NCBI GenBank assembly: GCA_050183765.1
Contig: JBFXAZ010000010.1
Coordinates: 13,267 to 77,266, forward strand
Reading direction: 5' to 3'
Source: JAFAZJ01 sp050183765
Lineage (GTDB): Bacteria > Pseudomonadota > Alphaproteobacteria > Reyranellales > Reyranellaceae
DNA length: 64,000 nt
Part shown: positions 23,366 through 33,894 of the stretch, one piece after another
Layout: every line of letters starts with the position of its first letter
Position numbering within the stretch: position 1 is the first letter of the stretch
Made by a program: the position numbers and the translations under genes
Notes under the pieces: model-generated
The model's input: the letters and a program-made list of their open reading frames with translations, nothing else
What the model was told of the DNA's origin: nothing
Databases searched by the model: none

Positions 23366-24187
23366 ATGCCGCTATCCATCGCCACCTGGAACATCAATTC
23401 CGTCCGCCTGCGCATCGGCAACATCGAGCGCTTCCTGCGCGACGAGAAACCCGACGTGCTGTGCCTGCAGGAAACCAAGTGCCCGGACGAGCTGTTTCCG
23501 CACGCCCCGTTCGAGGCGCTGGGCTACAGCCACCGCCTGATCCACGGCATGAAGGGCTACAACGGCGTCGCCATCCTGAGCCGCGTGCCGTTCAGCAAGG
23601 TCGAGATCCACCACCGCGTGATGCGCGAGGATTGCCGGCATGTGCGCGCCTGGCTGGATGTCGGCGGCGATCCCATCATCCTCGACAACCTCTACATCCC
23701 GGCCGGCGGCGACATTCCGGACCCGGTGGCGAACGTGAAGTTCGCGCACAAGCTCGACTTCTACCGCGAGATCGCGACCTGGTTCGCCGACGGCGCGCCG
23801 AAGAAGGCGGCGCGCAAGGGCAAGCGCGCGATCACCGTCGGCGACCTCAACGTGGCGCCGCTGGAGCACGACGTGTGGAGCCACAAGCAGCTGCTCGACG
23901 TGGTGTCGCACACGCCGATCGAGGTCGAGCTGTTCGGCCACATGCTGAAGGCGCGCGAATGGATCGACGTGCCCAGACTGTTCACCCCGGCGCACGAGAA
24001 GCTCTATTCGTGGTGGAGCTACCGCAACCAGGATTGGCGCAAATCCGACCGCGGCCGCCGGCTCGACCACATCCTGGCCACGCCGGCCCTGCGCGGCGCG
24101 ATCGGCGGCTACCGCATCCTCAGGGACATGCGCGACTGGGAAAGGGCCTCGGACCACGTACCGGTCATCGGCACGTTCAATCTGTAG
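23366..24187 (+). CDS. xth: Exodeoxyribonuclease III
   Basis: A 273-residue AP endonuclease/exonuclease of the ExoIII family: IATWNINSVRLR at the start, metal-binding E36 in LCLQETKCPD, VGDLNVAP, and the terminal catalytic SDHVPVIG. It incises abasic sites and removes 3' blocks in base-excision repair in the cytoplasm. Length fits the family (about 270). Followed directly by a family 2 repeat. Confidence 0.93.
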   Translation: MPLSIATWNINSVRLRIGNIERFLRDEKPDVLCLQETKCPDELFPHAPFEALGYSHRLIHGMKGYNGVAILSRVPFSKVEIHHRVMREDCRHVRAWLDVGGDPIILDNLYIPAGGDIPDPVANVKFAHKLDFYREIATWFADGAPKKAARKGKRAITVGDLNVAPLEHDVWSHKQLLDVVSHTPIEVELFGHMLKAREWIDVPRLFTPAHEKLYSWWSYRNQDWRKSDRGRRLDHILATPALRGAIGGYRILRDMRDWERASDHVPVIGTFNL

Positions 24188-24189
24188 CT

Positions 24190-24291
24190 GTCGTCCTGAG
24201 CGGACGCGAAGGACCTCGCGGTCGTGCGACGGACACGGTGCAAGTGTGTGACCGCGATACCGCTGGATCCTTCGCTCGCGCTCAGGATGAC
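24190..24291. repeat. Family 2 palindromic repeat, GTCGTCCTGAGCG variant
   Basis: Left end GTCGTCCTGAGCGGACGCGAAGG pairs with right end CCTTCGCTCGCGCTCAGGATGAC, and the centre is GC-rich with partial symmetry. It lies between the exonuclease stop and the exporter stop, three bases from the TAA of the converging exporter. Confidence 0.85.
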
Positions 24292-24293
24292 GG

Positions 24294-25847
24294 TTAGGCG
24301 AGCCGCGCCTTCGCCCGGCGGCCGATCAGCAGGATCATCGGCACGGCCAGCGCCGAGCACAGGGTGAACAGGCCGAAGGCGTTGATGTAGCCGATCATCG
24401 CCGCCTGGCGGCCGATCTCCTTGGACAGCCGCGCCAGCCCGCGCACCGATTCGACGTCCCACGCCCCGGTCACCCAGGGATAGTTGAGCGCCTTGTTGTA
24501 GGGGTTCACCATTTCGACCAGGCGGCCGTAATTCGCGCCGGTCGAGCGCACGATCTCGGCGACGCAGATCGAGATGAAGAAGCTCGAGCCGATGTTGCGC
24601 AGCAGGTGGTAGACCGCCGTGCCCTCGGCGAGGTTCGCCGGGCTGGTGGTCGAGAAGGTCACCAGGGTCAGCGGCACCCAGATGACGCCGATGGCGATGC
24701 CCTGCACGAAGCTGTTGGCCATCAGGGTGAGCATGTCGACGTTGAGGTCGATGTGCATCAGCCAGAAGCCGGAGATCGCCAGCAGGCCGAAGCCGCCGAT
24801 CAGGCCGATGCGCGGATCCATGCGGCCGACGAAGATCGCCAGGAAGAAGCCGAACGTGGCGCCCGCGCCGCGCGCGGCGATCACCTCGCCGATCAGCTGG
24901 TCGGGAAAGCCGGCGTGCTGCTGCAGCAGCGGCGGCAGCAGCACCATCGGCGTGAAATTGAGCATGCCGTAGATCGTCACCAGCACCAGACCGATGGCGT
25001 AGTTGCGGTCCAGCAGCAGGCGCAGATTCAGGAACGGCTTGGTGGCCGTCAGGCTGTGCGCCAGAAAGATCCAGAAGGCGAGGCCGGCGATGAAGGTCTC
25101 CAGAATGATCTCGCCCGAATCGAACCAGTCGAGCCGCTGGCCGCGCGCCAGCACGAGCTGCACGCTGGCGATCGCCACCGCCAGCGACAGGAAGCCGGTC
25201 CAGTCCAGCGAGACACGGCCGCTGGGCCGGTCGCCGGGCAGGACGAGCCGCAGGCCGATGAACGACACCACGCCCACCGGCACGATCATGTAGAAGGCCC
25301 AGCGCCAGCTGTAGAGTTCCGACAGCATGCCGCCGACGGTCGGGCCGATCACCGGCCCGATGACCACGGCCATGCCGAAGATCGAGGTGACGAGGCCCTG
25401 CTGCCGCTTGGGAAAGGCATCGAGCAGGATGGTCTGCGACAGCGGGATCACCGGCGCGCCCAGCCCGCCCTGCAGCACGCGGTAGAGGATCAGCGTCTCC
25501 AGCGATTCCGCCATGCCGCACAACAGCGTCGTGACGGTGAAGCACGCCACGGCCCAGGTCATGGTCTCGCGCCGGCCGAAGCGCGCCACCAGCCAGCCGG
25601 TCATCGGCGTCATGACCGCGGTCGCCAGGATGTTGAAGGTCATCGCCCAGGCGATCTCGTCCTGGGTGGCCGACATCGCCCCCTGCATCTGCGGCAGCAG
25701 GGTCGAGGCGATCAGCAGCGTGGTCGCGTAGAGCGTCGAGCCCAGCACCACCATGATCAGAATCACCACGCGCCGGCCGACGGACAAGGAATCGGCGGGG
25801 CTGGCCTGCGTCTCGGGCGGGGCGGCGGCGCTTGAAGTCATGGACAT
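24294..25847 (-). CDS. DHA2-family MFS exporter (EmrB-like)
   Basis: A 517-residue protein with about 14 membrane segments, the DHA2 layout. Motif A-like GWLVARFGRRE lies in the first loop, and motif C-like VIGPVIGPTVGG is in helix five, the antiporter signature. It is an inner-membrane proton-driven drug exporter subunit that would pair with the divergent HlyD-like adaptor. The ATG at 25845-25847 is followed upstream by a putative MarR operator only four bases away. Confidence 0.9.
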   Translation of the reverse strand: MSMTSSAAAPPETQASPADSLSVGRRVVILIMVVLGSTLYATTLLIASTLLPQMQGAMSATQDEIAWAMTFNILATAVMTPMTGWLVARFGRRETMTWAVACFTVTTLLCGMAESLETLILYRVLQGGLGAPVIPLSQTILLDAFPKRQQGLVTSIFGMAVVIGPVIGPTVGGMLSELYSWRWAFYMIVPVGVVSFIGLRLVLPGDRPSGRVSLDWTGFLSLAVAIASVQLVLARGQRLDWFDSGEIILETFIAGLAFWIFLAHSLTATKPFLNLRLLLDRNYAIGLVLVTIYGMLNFTPMVLLPPLLQQHAGFPDQLIGEVIAARGAGATFGFFLAIFVGRMDPRIGLIGGFGLLAISGFWLMHIDLNVDMLTLMANSFVQGIAIGVIWVPLTLVTFSTTSPANLAEGTAVYHLLRNIGSSFFISICVAEIVRSTGANYGRLVEMVNPYNKALNYPWVTGAWDVESVRGLARLSKEIGRQAAMIGYINAFGLFTLCSALAVPMILLIGRRAKARLA

Positions 25848-25850
25848 GGC

Positions 25851-25872
25851 TAATGTAGCCTAGACAACATTA
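25851..25872. promoter_or_regulatory. Putative MarR operator between exporter and marR-hlyD
   Basis: TAATGT and ACATTA form an inverted repeat with a ten-base spacer (AGCCTAGACA). It sits in the 61-base gap between the divergent exporter and regulator genes, where a MarR-family repressor would be expected to bind and control both directions. Confidence 0.5.
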
Positions 25873-25908
25873 TCGGTCGACTCGTGTCGGCGCATGGGAG
25901 ATGGGCGC

Positions 25909-26403
25909 GTGAGCCCCAACGACGACGACTACATCGGCTACGTGCTGTCCGACGTGGCCCGGCTGATGCGCACCGTGTTCGACCGGCGCGTGCGCGAGCT
26001 CGGGCTGACGCGCGGGCAGTGGCTGGTGCTGACCCGGCTGACCCGCCGACCGGGCGCCAGCCAGACCGAGCTGGCCGAGATGCTCGAGCTCGATCGTGCC
26101 AGCGCCGGGCGCATGATCGACCGCATGGAGAATGGCGGCTGGTTGGAGCGCCGGCCCGATGCCGTCGACCGCCGCATCAAGCGCCTGCACCTGACGCCGC
26201 ACGCGCGCAACATCCACGCCAGCATGTGGAAGGTCGCCGAGGCCACGGTGGACGACGCGCTCAAGCCGCTGAACGGCAAGGAGCGCGTCGAGTTCTCCCG
26301 CATGGCCGCGGCGGTGAAACGCCGGCTGCAGGCGCTGGCCGGCGACGACGGGCCTTCGGGCGGCGGCGGCGAGTCGCGCACGCGCAGGGTCGGTGCGTCA
26401 TGA
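25909..26403 (+). CDS. MarR-family transcriptional regulator
   Basis: A 164-residue MarR regulator with the winged helix QTELAEMLELDRASAGRMIDRMENGGW in pieces and the wing RRPDAVDRRIKRLHLT with the conserved DxR. GTG 25909 has GGGAG eight to twelve bases upstream; ATG 25894 is an in-frame alternative. It overlaps the HlyD gene by four bases (ATGA) and diverges from the DHA2 exporter, giving an EmrR-EmrA/EmrB arrangement. It probably represses both until a drug or phenolic ligand binds. Confidence 0.88.
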   Translation: MSPNDDDYIGYVLSDVARLMRTVFDRRVRELGLTRGQWLVLTRLTRRPGASQTELAEMLELDRASAGRMIDRMENGGWLERRPDAVDRRIKRLHLTPHARNIHASMWKVAEATVDDALKPLNGKERVEFSRMAAAVKRRLQALAGDDGPSGGGGESRTRRVGAS

Positions 26404-27497
26404 GCTATCGCCGTCGCGCCGCCGTCCGGCTCCTGCTGCTGGTCGCGATCCCGGCGGCGGCCATCGTGGCCGGCCTGTTCTGGTGGCTGTCCGGCGGCCG
26501 CTTCATCAGCACCGAGAACGCCTACGTGAAGGCCGACATCGTGCAGATCGCGCCGGAGGTCTCCGGCCCGGTGCGCCGCGTGCCGGTGCGCGACCATGCG
26601 CAGGTCCGGGCCGGCGACGTGCTGCTGACCATCGAGCCGGCGCCCTTCCGGCTGGCCCTCGACATCGCCGAGGCGGAGCTCGATGCGGCACGCACCCATG
26701 TCGAGACCTTGCGCGCGACCTGGCGCGAGGCGGTGAACGAGCTGGCCGACGCCGAGGCGCGCGCGGCCTACGCCCAGCGCCAGTGGCAGCGGCAGGAGGA
26801 GCTGGCGCGCACCGGCGTGCTGTCGGCCAGCAAGCGCGACGAGGCGGAGAACGACGCGCGCACCGCCGCCGACCGCGTCACCATGGTGCGCGCCAAGCTG
26901 CAGCGCGTGCTGACCGCGCTGAACGGCGACCCCAAGCTGCCGGCCGAGGAGCATCCCCTCGTGCGCGAGAAGCGCGCCGCGCGCGAACGCGCCGCGCTCG
27001 ATCTGGCGCGCACCACCATCCGCGCGCCGGTCGACGGCGTCGTCGTCAACGTGCGCACGCAGCGCGGCGAGCAGGTCAAGGCGTCGACGCCGCTGTTCGC
27101 GCTGGTCGCCGCCAACCGGCCCTGGGTCGAGGCGAACTTCAAGGAGACCGAGCTCACCCATGTGCGCGTCGGCCAGAAGGCACGCATCGTGCTCGACATC
27201 TATCCCGACGTCGAATGGGAGGCGATCGTCGAGAGCCTGAGCCCGGCGACCGGGGCGGAGTTCGCGATCCTGCCGCCGCAGAACGCCAGCGGGAACTGGG
27301 TGAAGGTCGTGCAGCGCCTGCCGGTGAAGCTGCGCCTGCTGCCGCATGTCGGCGAACCGGCCCTGCGCGCCGGCATGACCGCCACCGTGCGGGTCGACAC
27401 CGGCCGCCAGCGCAGCGTCGGCGACGTGGTCGCCGCCATCCTCGGCGGACGCAAGGAACCGCGGAAGCCCGACGACGCGACAGCTTCGGCGCGTTGA
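26400..27497 (+). CDS. HlyD/EmrA-family membrane-fusion protein
   Basis: A 365-residue adaptor with one N-terminal membrane helix (about residues 9-30), the lipoyl-like half motif TENAYVKADIVQIAPEVSG, a coiled-coil stretch from about 85 to 190, and the second lipoyl half TTIRAPVDGVVVNV. This is the EmrA/HlyD type that links an inner-membrane MFS exporter to an outer-membrane channel. It is coupled to marR and faces the DHA2 exporter across the divergent promoter. No outer-membrane TolC gene is in the window. Confidence 0.9.
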   Translation: MSYRRRAAVRLLLLVAIPAAAIVAGLFWWLSGGRFISTENAYVKADIVQIAPEVSGPVRRVPVRDHAQVRAGDVLLTIEPAPFRLALDIAEAELDAARTHVETLRATWREAVNELADAEARAAYAQRQWQRQEELARTGVLSASKRDEAENDARTAADRVTMVRAKLQRVLTALNGDPKLPAEEHPLVREKRAARERAALDLARTTIRAPVDGVVVNVRTQRGEQVKASTPLFALVAANRPWVEANFKETELTHVRVGQKARIVLDIYPDVEWEAIVESLSPATGAEFAILPPQNASGNWVKVVQRLPVKLRLLPHVGEPALRAGMTATVRVDTGRQRSVGDVVAAILGGRKEPRKPDDATASAR

Positions 27498-27499
27498 GT

Positions 27500-27655
27500 C
27501 CTTCTCCCCGCGAAGGCGGGGAGAAGGTGCCGAGCGCCAGCGAGGCGGATGAGGGGCTTCCTCGCGCAACAACACCGATCGTCGTTGTTGACCTGCAGCG
27601 AAGCCCCTCATCCGGCGCTTCGCGCCACCTTCTCCCCGCCTTCGCGGGGAGAAGG
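27500..27655. repeat. Family 1 palindromic repeat, full-length copy
   Basis: CCTTCTCCCCGC hairpins at both ends, inner arms GGCGGATGAGGGGCTTC and GAAGCCCCTCATCCGGCGC, and a unique centre. It fills the gap between the HlyD stop and the stop of the first CoA-transferase, ending three bases before that stop. Confidence 0.9.
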
Positions 27656-27658
27656 GAA

Positions 27659-28870
<1,212 letters not shown>

Positions 28871-28887
28871 CGTGGATCCATGCTCGT

Positions 28888-30093
28888 TCAGGCCGCCGCG
28901 CCGGACTGGCGCAACGCGGCGATCTCGCTGTCAGAGTAGCCCGCCTCGCGCAGGATGGCGTCCGTGTGTTCGCCCAGCTCCGGCGGGCGGCGCGGCGGCA
29001 CCTTGCCGCTGACCTCGACCTCGAGCGGATTGGCCAGCGCGCGCGGCAGGTCGCCGCGGCCGGTCTCGACGAAGACACCCGTCGCCACCGCCTGCGGATC
29101 GGCCACGGCATCGCGCATGCTGGCGATGATGCCGAAGGTGATGCCCTCGGCGCCCAGCCGACGCTTCCACGTCGCGAGGTCGTCGCCGGCGAAAGTGGCG
29201 TCGAGGATCGGCTGCAGCAGCTTGGCGTTGGCCTGCCGCGTCGGGCGCTCCTTGAAGCGCGGATCCTCGACGAGGTCGGGCAGGCCGATGGCACGGCAGA
29301 ACAGCGGCCATTGCTTGTCCTCGCGCACCAGCACGAGCGAGAGCCATTTCTGGTCGCGCGTGCGATAGACGCCGATCAGCGCGTTGCGCGTCTCGCTGCG
29401 CGGACGGCGCGGATCGCCGAAGCCGCCGGCCAGTCCGGCCTGCACCAGGCTGCCGTTCGACCACAGGCCGTTGTGGATCAGGCTGGTGGCGACGCGACTG
29501 CCCTTGCCGGTGCGCTCGCGCGCGTACAGCGCCATCATGATGCCGCCGAAGAGCGTCATCGCCGTCGGATGATCGCCCTGCGCCGGCAGGGTGAGGATCG
29601 GCGGGCCGTCGGCCACGCGCATGGCGTCGATGATGCCGGAGCGGCCGAAATAGGCGGTGACGTCGTAGCCCGGCTGGTTGGCTTCCTCGCCCGCCTCGCC
29701 ATAGCCGGAGAGCGAGGCGTAGATCAGCCGCGCGTTGACGGGCCGCACATCCTCGTAGCGCAGCTTCAGGCGCTCGCGCACGCCGGGCGGGAAGTTGGTG
29801 ATCAGCACGTCGGCGGTGCGGATCAGCCGGTCGAGCGCGGCGCGTCCCTCGGGGTTCTTCAGGTCGAGCGCGATCGAGCGCTTGCCGCGCGCGTCGAGCT
29901 CCCAGCCGAAATTGACCGGTGTCACCGGCATGCCGGGCGAGTCGCTGGAGCGGCGGTGCGGATCGCCGTCGAGCGGCTCGACCTTGATCACGTCGGCGCC
30001 GAAATCGCCCAGCACCACCGCCGTCGCCGGCGCGGCGATGAAGGAGGCGATATCGAGGACACGCAGGCCGGTCAGCAGCGGCGCCACGCTCAT
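28888..30093 (-). CDS. Class III CoA-transferase, tandem copy 2 of 3
   Basis: A 401-residue CaiB/BaiF protein with LRVLDIASFIAAPATAVVL, ADVIKVEPLDGD, KRSIALDLK and catalytic D144 in PGYDVTAYFGRSG. The start ATG 30091-30093 has GGAG seven bases upstream and overlaps the previous stop by four bases (ATGA). It keeps all expected catalytic features. It may form a homodimer or, given the tandem arrangement, a heteromer with its paralogues; that is inference. Confidence 0.9.
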   Translation of the reverse strand: MSVAPLLTGLRVLDIASFIAAPATAVVLGDFGADVIKVEPLDGDPHRRSSDSPGMPVTPVNFGWELDARGKRSIALDLKNPEGRAALDRLIRTADVLITNFPPGVRERLKLRYEDVRPVNARLIYASLSGYGEAGEEANQPGYDVTAYFGRSGIIDAMRVADGPPILTLPAQGDHPTAMTLFGGIMMALYARERTGKGSRVATSLIHNGLWSNGSLVQAGLAGGFGDPRRPRSETRNALIGVYRTRDQKWLSLVLVREDKQWPLFCRAIGLPDLVEDPRFKERPTRQANAKLLQPILDATFAGDDLATWKRRLGAEGITFGIIASMRDAVADPQAVATGVFVETGRGDLPRALANPLEVEVSGKVPPRRPPELGEHTDAILREAGYSDSEIAALRQSGAAA

Positions 30094-31301
30094 CCAACGG
30101 CTCCATTGCGGCGCAGCGCGGCGATGTCGGAATCGCCGTAGCCGAGGTCGCGCAGGATCGCGTCGGTGTGCTCGCCCAGCCCGGGCGCCGGCCGCGCCGC
30201 GCGCTGCTCGGCGAAATCGACACGCAACGGATTGGCGATGCTGCGCGGCAGGACGGGATTGTCGGTGGCGCGCACCGCGCCGGCCGCCGCGGGCTGCGGA
30301 TCGTCGGCGATATCGGCCAGGCGGTTGATGTCGCCGAAGGTGATGCCGACCGATTTGAATAATGCGCCCCACTCCGCCAGCGTCTTCGCGGCGAAGATCG
30401 GATCGAGGATCGCCGTCAGCGCCGCGCCGTTGGTGCGACGTGTCGGCGTGTCGGCGAAGCGCGGATCGTCGAGCAGGTCTTCGCGGCCGATCACCTTGCA
30501 GAGCACCGGCCACATCTTCTCCTCGCGCGCCAGCGCGAGGTTGAGCCAGCGTTCGTCTGATGTGCGGTACTGGTTGACCACGGCCGAGCGCGGGCGCGTG
30601 CGCGGCGGACGGTTGGGCAGCACGGCGCCGAGCAGCGCGCCCTGCGCCAGGATGCCGTTGGCCCACAACCCGTTGCCCAGCAGCGAGGTGCCGACCTCGG
30701 CGCCCTTGCCGGTGCGATCGCGCTGGCGCAGCGCGATCATGATCGAGGCGAAGAGCGCGGTGGCGGTGGCGTGGTCGCCCGAACCGGGCGCCGAGAAGGC
30801 CGGCGGCGCGCCTTCGTAGGTCATCGCATCGAGCAGGCCGGCGCGCGCGAAGTACGCGGTGGCGTCGAAGCCGGGCTGGCCGGCATCCGGGCCGCTCTCG
30901 CCATAGCCGGTGAGCGAGGCGTAGATCAGGCGATCGTTGAGCGGCCGCAGGTCCTGCGCCCGCACCTTCAGGCGCTCGCGCACGGCGGCGGGGTAGTTCA
31001 CGATGGCGATGTCGGCCTTCGCCACCAGCTTCTCGAAGGCGGCGCGACCCTCGGCGCTCTTCAGGTCGACGGCGAAGGAGCGCTTGCCGCGGCTGGTGAA
31101 CTCCCAGCAGAAGTTCACCGGATGCGGCGGCACGCCGTGCGACTGGCCGAAGCGGCGGAAGGGATCGCCCTCGACCGGCGGCTCGACCTTGATCACGTCG
31201 GCACCGAAATCGCCGAGGATCGTCGCGGCCGCCGGCGCGGCGACGAAGGTCGAGACGTCGAGCACCAGCAGCCCGGAAAACGGCAGGCTCTCGTCGGTCA
31301 T
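30090..31301 (-). CDS. Class III CoA-transferase, tandem copy 1 of 3
   Basis: A 403-residue CaiB/BaiF protein and first gene of the tandem. It has LLVLDVSTFVAAPAAATILGD in pieces, ADVIKVEPPVEGD, KRSFAVDLK, and catalytic D146 in PGFDATAYFARAG. The true start is ATG 31299-31301; the frame stays open upstream only because it runs through a family 1 repeat. It is coupled to copy 2 by a four-base overlap. Together the three resemble duplicated enzymes for alternative acyl-CoA substrates. Confidence 0.9.
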   Translation of the reverse strand: MTDESLPFSGLLVLDVSTFVAAPAAATILGDFGADVIKVEPPVEGDPFRRFGQSHGVPPHPVNFCWEFTSRGKRSFAVDLKSAEGRAAFEKLVAKADIAIVNYPAAVRERLKVRAQDLRPLNDRLIYASLTGYGESGPDAGQPGFDATAYFARAGLLDAMTYEGAPPAFSAPGSGDHATATALFASIMIALRQRDRTGKGAEVGTSLLGNGLWANGILAQGALLGAVLPNRPPRTRPRSAVVNQYRTSDERWLNLALAREEKMWPVLCKVIGREDLLDDPRFADTPTRRTNGAALTAILDPIFAAKTLAEWGALFKSVGITFGDINRLADIADDPQPAAAGAVRATDNPVLPRSIANPLRVDFAEQRAARPAPGLGEHTDAILRDLGYGDSDIAALRRNGAVG

Positions 31302-31323
31302 GGTGGGCGTCGCTCCCGTTTTC

Positions 31324-31476
31324 CCTTCTCCTCGCGTAGGCGGGGAGAAGGTGCCGAGCGCCAACGAGGCGGATGAGGGGCTTTTCGTGCAACGACGAAC
31401 ATCGATGCTGTCGAGACTCCGCGAAGCCCCTCATCCGCCCTTCGGGCACCTTCTCCCCGCCTACGCGGGGAGAAGG
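31324..31476. repeat. Family 1 palindromic repeat, full-length copy
   Basis: Terminal hairpins CCTTCTCCTCGC/GCGGGGAGAAGG and CCTTCTCCCCGC/GCGGGGAGAAGG, inner arms GGCGGATGAGGGGCTT and complement, and a unique centre. It lies just upstream of the CoA-transferase operon start, 22 bases from its ATG, so any promoter for the operon must lie within or beyond it. Confidence 0.9.
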
Positions 31477-31526
31477 GAAGTTGCCAAGGCAACACCACGC
31501 GCCCGGCGACCGTCAACTGGGCGCCC

Positions 31527-32738
31527 TCACCGCGCGCCACCCTGCGAAAGGCGGCGCACCAGCGCACCGGCGATCACCGTCAGCGCCACCGCGAGCACGG
31601 CATAGGCCGGGGTGAAGCTGCCCGTGGCCTGCACGATGGCGCTGAAGATCGCCGGGCCGACGACGATGCCGGCGAACATGAAGGCGGTGATGCCGCCGCT
31701 GGCTTCCGACGTGCGGCCGGCCGGCGCGCGGCGCGCCACCTCGCCGTAGACCACGCCGGCCCAGCCGATGGTGGCGGTGCCGAGCACCGCGCTGACGACG
31801 AAGATGGCGATCGGCGGCCAGTCGATGGCGAAGCGCGTCACGATCAGCGCGGCCAGCGCCGCGACGACGGCCAGCGCCGCCAGCACCAGGACGGGCCTGC
31901 CGCTCCAGTCGGCGACGGCACCCCACACGACGCGGCCGGCGACGCCCGAGAGCTGCGCCACGGCCAGCGCGAAGCCGGCGGCGGTCAGCGACAGGCCGAT
32001 CTGCACCAGATAGGTGACGAAGAAGGCCGAGACACTGACCTGGCCGGCCGACAGAGTCGCCGCCGCCAGCGCGATCAGGCGCAAATCCGGTTGGCGCCAG
32101 ATCAGCGCCATGCTGCCCCACACGCCCGGCAGGCTGACCGGCCGGCCCGGATCGCGGTCGCTGTCCATGTCGGCACGCCAGAGCTGCGTCATGAGCGCCA
32201 TCAGCAGCATCGCCGATGCCACGGTGATCAGCGCGCCGCGCCAACCCCAGACCAGGGTCAGGGCCGGCAGGATCGCGCCGGCCAGCGCCCCGCCCAAGGG
32301 CACGCCGGTCTGCTTGAGCGACAGCACGGTGCTGAGCACGCGCGAGGGCGTGACGCGAAACAGCAGATGCGAGCTGGCCGGCGTCGGCGCGCCCATGCCC
32401 AGGCCCATGACCACGGCGCACAAAAGCAGGCCGGCGATGTGGCCGCTCATCGCCAGGCCCAGGCCGACCATGCCCATCGCGAGGCTCACCTGGCAGACGC
32501 GAACCGGGCCGAAGCGCGGCACCAGCGCGCCGCCGACCAGAGCCGAGGCCATGCCGCAGGCGAACAGCACCATGGTGTAGACGCCGATATTCGACGGCGC
32601 GACGCCGGCCACCGGCGCGATCACCGGCGCCAGCACGGCGATGCCCGCCGCGCCAATGGAAACAACGGACTGGATGGCGAGCATGACGCCCAGGGCGGGG
32701 GCGAAGCTGCGCAGGCTTGCGAGCGGCGTGGCTGTCAT
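31527..32738 (-). CDS. MFS transporter (12-helix)
   Basis: A 403-residue major-facilitator protein with about 12 membrane helices. The sequence GAPTPASSHLLFRVTPSR and the loop GLGMGAPTP resemble the CynX/NimT or YbfB-like MFS groups. The substrate is unknown, probably an organic anion or a drug. The start ATG 32736-32738 diverges from the peptide ABC operon across about 200 bases. It could be cotranscribed with the CoA-transferases, but a repeat element separates them. Confidence 0.85.
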   Translation of the reverse strand: MTATPLASLRSFAPALGVMLAIQSVVSIGAAGIAVLAPVIAPVAGVAPSNIGVYTMVLFACGMASALVGGALVPRFGPVRVCQVSLAMGMVGLGLAMSGHIAGLLLCAVVMGLGMGAPTPASSHLLFRVTPSRVLSTVLSLKQTGVPLGGALAGAILPALTLVWGWRGALITVASAMLLMALMTQLWRADMDSDRDPGRPVSLPGVWGSMALIWRQPDLRLIALAAATLSAGQVSVSAFFVTYLVQIGLSLTAAGFALAVAQLSGVAGRVVWGAVADWSGRPVLVLAALAVVAALAALIVTRFAIDWPPIAIFVVSAVLGTATIGWAGVVYGEVARRAPAGRTSEASGGITAFMFAGIVVGPAIFSAIVQATGSFTPAYAVLAVALTVIAGALVRRLSQGGAR

Positions 32739-32846
32739 GGGCGCGCCGAACCTAGCGCGTGTGGCGGGCATACCCAACCGGTCGTGAGCGATTCTCAGTC
32801 ACGCATCCGTCGTGCGAAACACAATGCCGATACACGCGCTGTTTCT

Positions 32847-32875
32847 TTGACTCGCCGGCAAGCCACCCCTAGGCT
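32847..32875 (+). promoter_or_regulatory. Predicted sigma-70 promoter of the peptide ABC operon
   Basis: TTGACT (32847-32852) and TAGGCT (32870-32875) are separated by 17 bases, about 60 bases before the first permease ATG at 32938. No other clear feature is seen in the 199-base gap between the MFS and permease starts. Confidence 0.45.
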
Positions 32876-32937
32876 CCCGGCGTCGAGCGATCCGACAAGA
32901 GGCGCCGACACCAGGGACAGAGAAACGACCAGGACAA

Positions 32938-33894
32938 ATGCAGGCCTACATCGCGCGCCGTCTGCTCGCCCTGATTCCCACGCTGTTCTTTGCCAGCGTC
33001 ATCGTCTTCGTCACCGTCCGCCTGATTCCCGGCGACGTCATCGACCTGATGCTGAGCCAGAACGACATCAGTGCCGGCAAGAAGGACCGCGAAGCGCTGG
33101 AAGCGGCGCTCGGCCTCGACCAGCCGATGCACTCGCAGTACGTCCGCTGGATCGGCGCCATCCTGTTCTCCGGCGACATGGGCAAGTCGCTGTGGCAGAA
33201 CACGCCGGTCACCGAGCAGATCCTCCAGCGCCTGCCGATCACCTTCGAGCTCGGCCTGCTGTCGCTGGTCGTGGCGCTGAGCGTGGCGATCCCGATCGGC
33301 GTCTATTCCGCGATCCGACAGGACACCGCGGGCGACTACGTCACGCGCTCCTTCTCGATCCTGATGCTCGCGGTGCCGAGCTTCTGGCTGGGCACGCTGG
33401 TGATGGTCTTCCCGTCGATCTGGTGGGGCTGGTCGCCGCCGATCGCCTTCGTGCCCTTCTCGCAGGACCCGTGGGCGAACCTGAGCCAGATGATCGTGCC
33501 GGCGATCATCCTGGGCTGCTCACTGTCGGCGATCACCATGCGGCTTACGCGAACGATGATGCTGGAGGTGCTGCGCCAGGACTACGTGCGCACCGCCTGG
33601 GCCAAGGGATTGAGCGAGGGACTCGTGGTGTGGCGCCACGCGCTGCGCAACGCGCTGATCCCGGTCGTCACCCTGATCGGCCTGCAGGCGCCGATCCTGA
33701 TCGGCGGCGCGGTGATCATGGAGCAGATCTTCGTCATCCCCGGCATGGGCCTGCTGCTGCTCGAGGCGGTCAGCCAGCGCGACTACCCGATCATCACCGG
33801 CGTGTTCCTCGTCGTCGGGCTGGCCGTGATGCTGATCAACCTGATCGTCGATCTCAGTTACGGGCTGCTCGACCCGAAGGTGCGTTACCGATGA
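32938..33894 (+). CDS. Dipeptide-type ABC transporter permease (DppB-like)
   Basis: A 318-residue inner-membrane permease with six hydrophobic segments: an N-terminal helix AYIARRLLALIPTLFFASVIVF in pieces, and the permease EAA-type loop YVRTAWAKGLSEGLVVWRHALRNALIP in pieces near residues 215-240. It forms the pore with the next gene, overlapping it by four bases (ATGA). The five transporter genes plus an amidohydrolase form one operon. Confidence 0.93.
   Translation: MQAYIARRLLALIPTLFFASVIVFVTVRLIPGDVIDLMLSQNDISAGKKDREALEAALGLDQPMHSQYVRWIGAILFSGDMGKSLWQNTPVTEQILQRLPITFELGLLSLVVALSVAIPIGVYSAIRQDTAGDYVTRSFSILMLAVPSFWLGTLVMVFPSIWWGWSPPIAFVPFSQDPWANLSQMIVPAIILGCSLSAITMRLTRTMMLEVLRQDYVRTAWAKGLSEGLVVWRHALRNALIPVVTLIGLQAPILIGGAVIMEQIFVIPGMGLLLLEAVSQRDYPIITGVFLVVGLAVMLINLIVDLSYGLLDPKVRYR

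Noticed and set aside
28888..31449. A single 853-codon fusion of two CoA-transferases
   Set aside because: Copy 1 is in a different frame at 30090-31301 with its own ATG. The upstream part of the long frame is a shadow, and copy 2 starts at ATG 30093 with a ribosome site.
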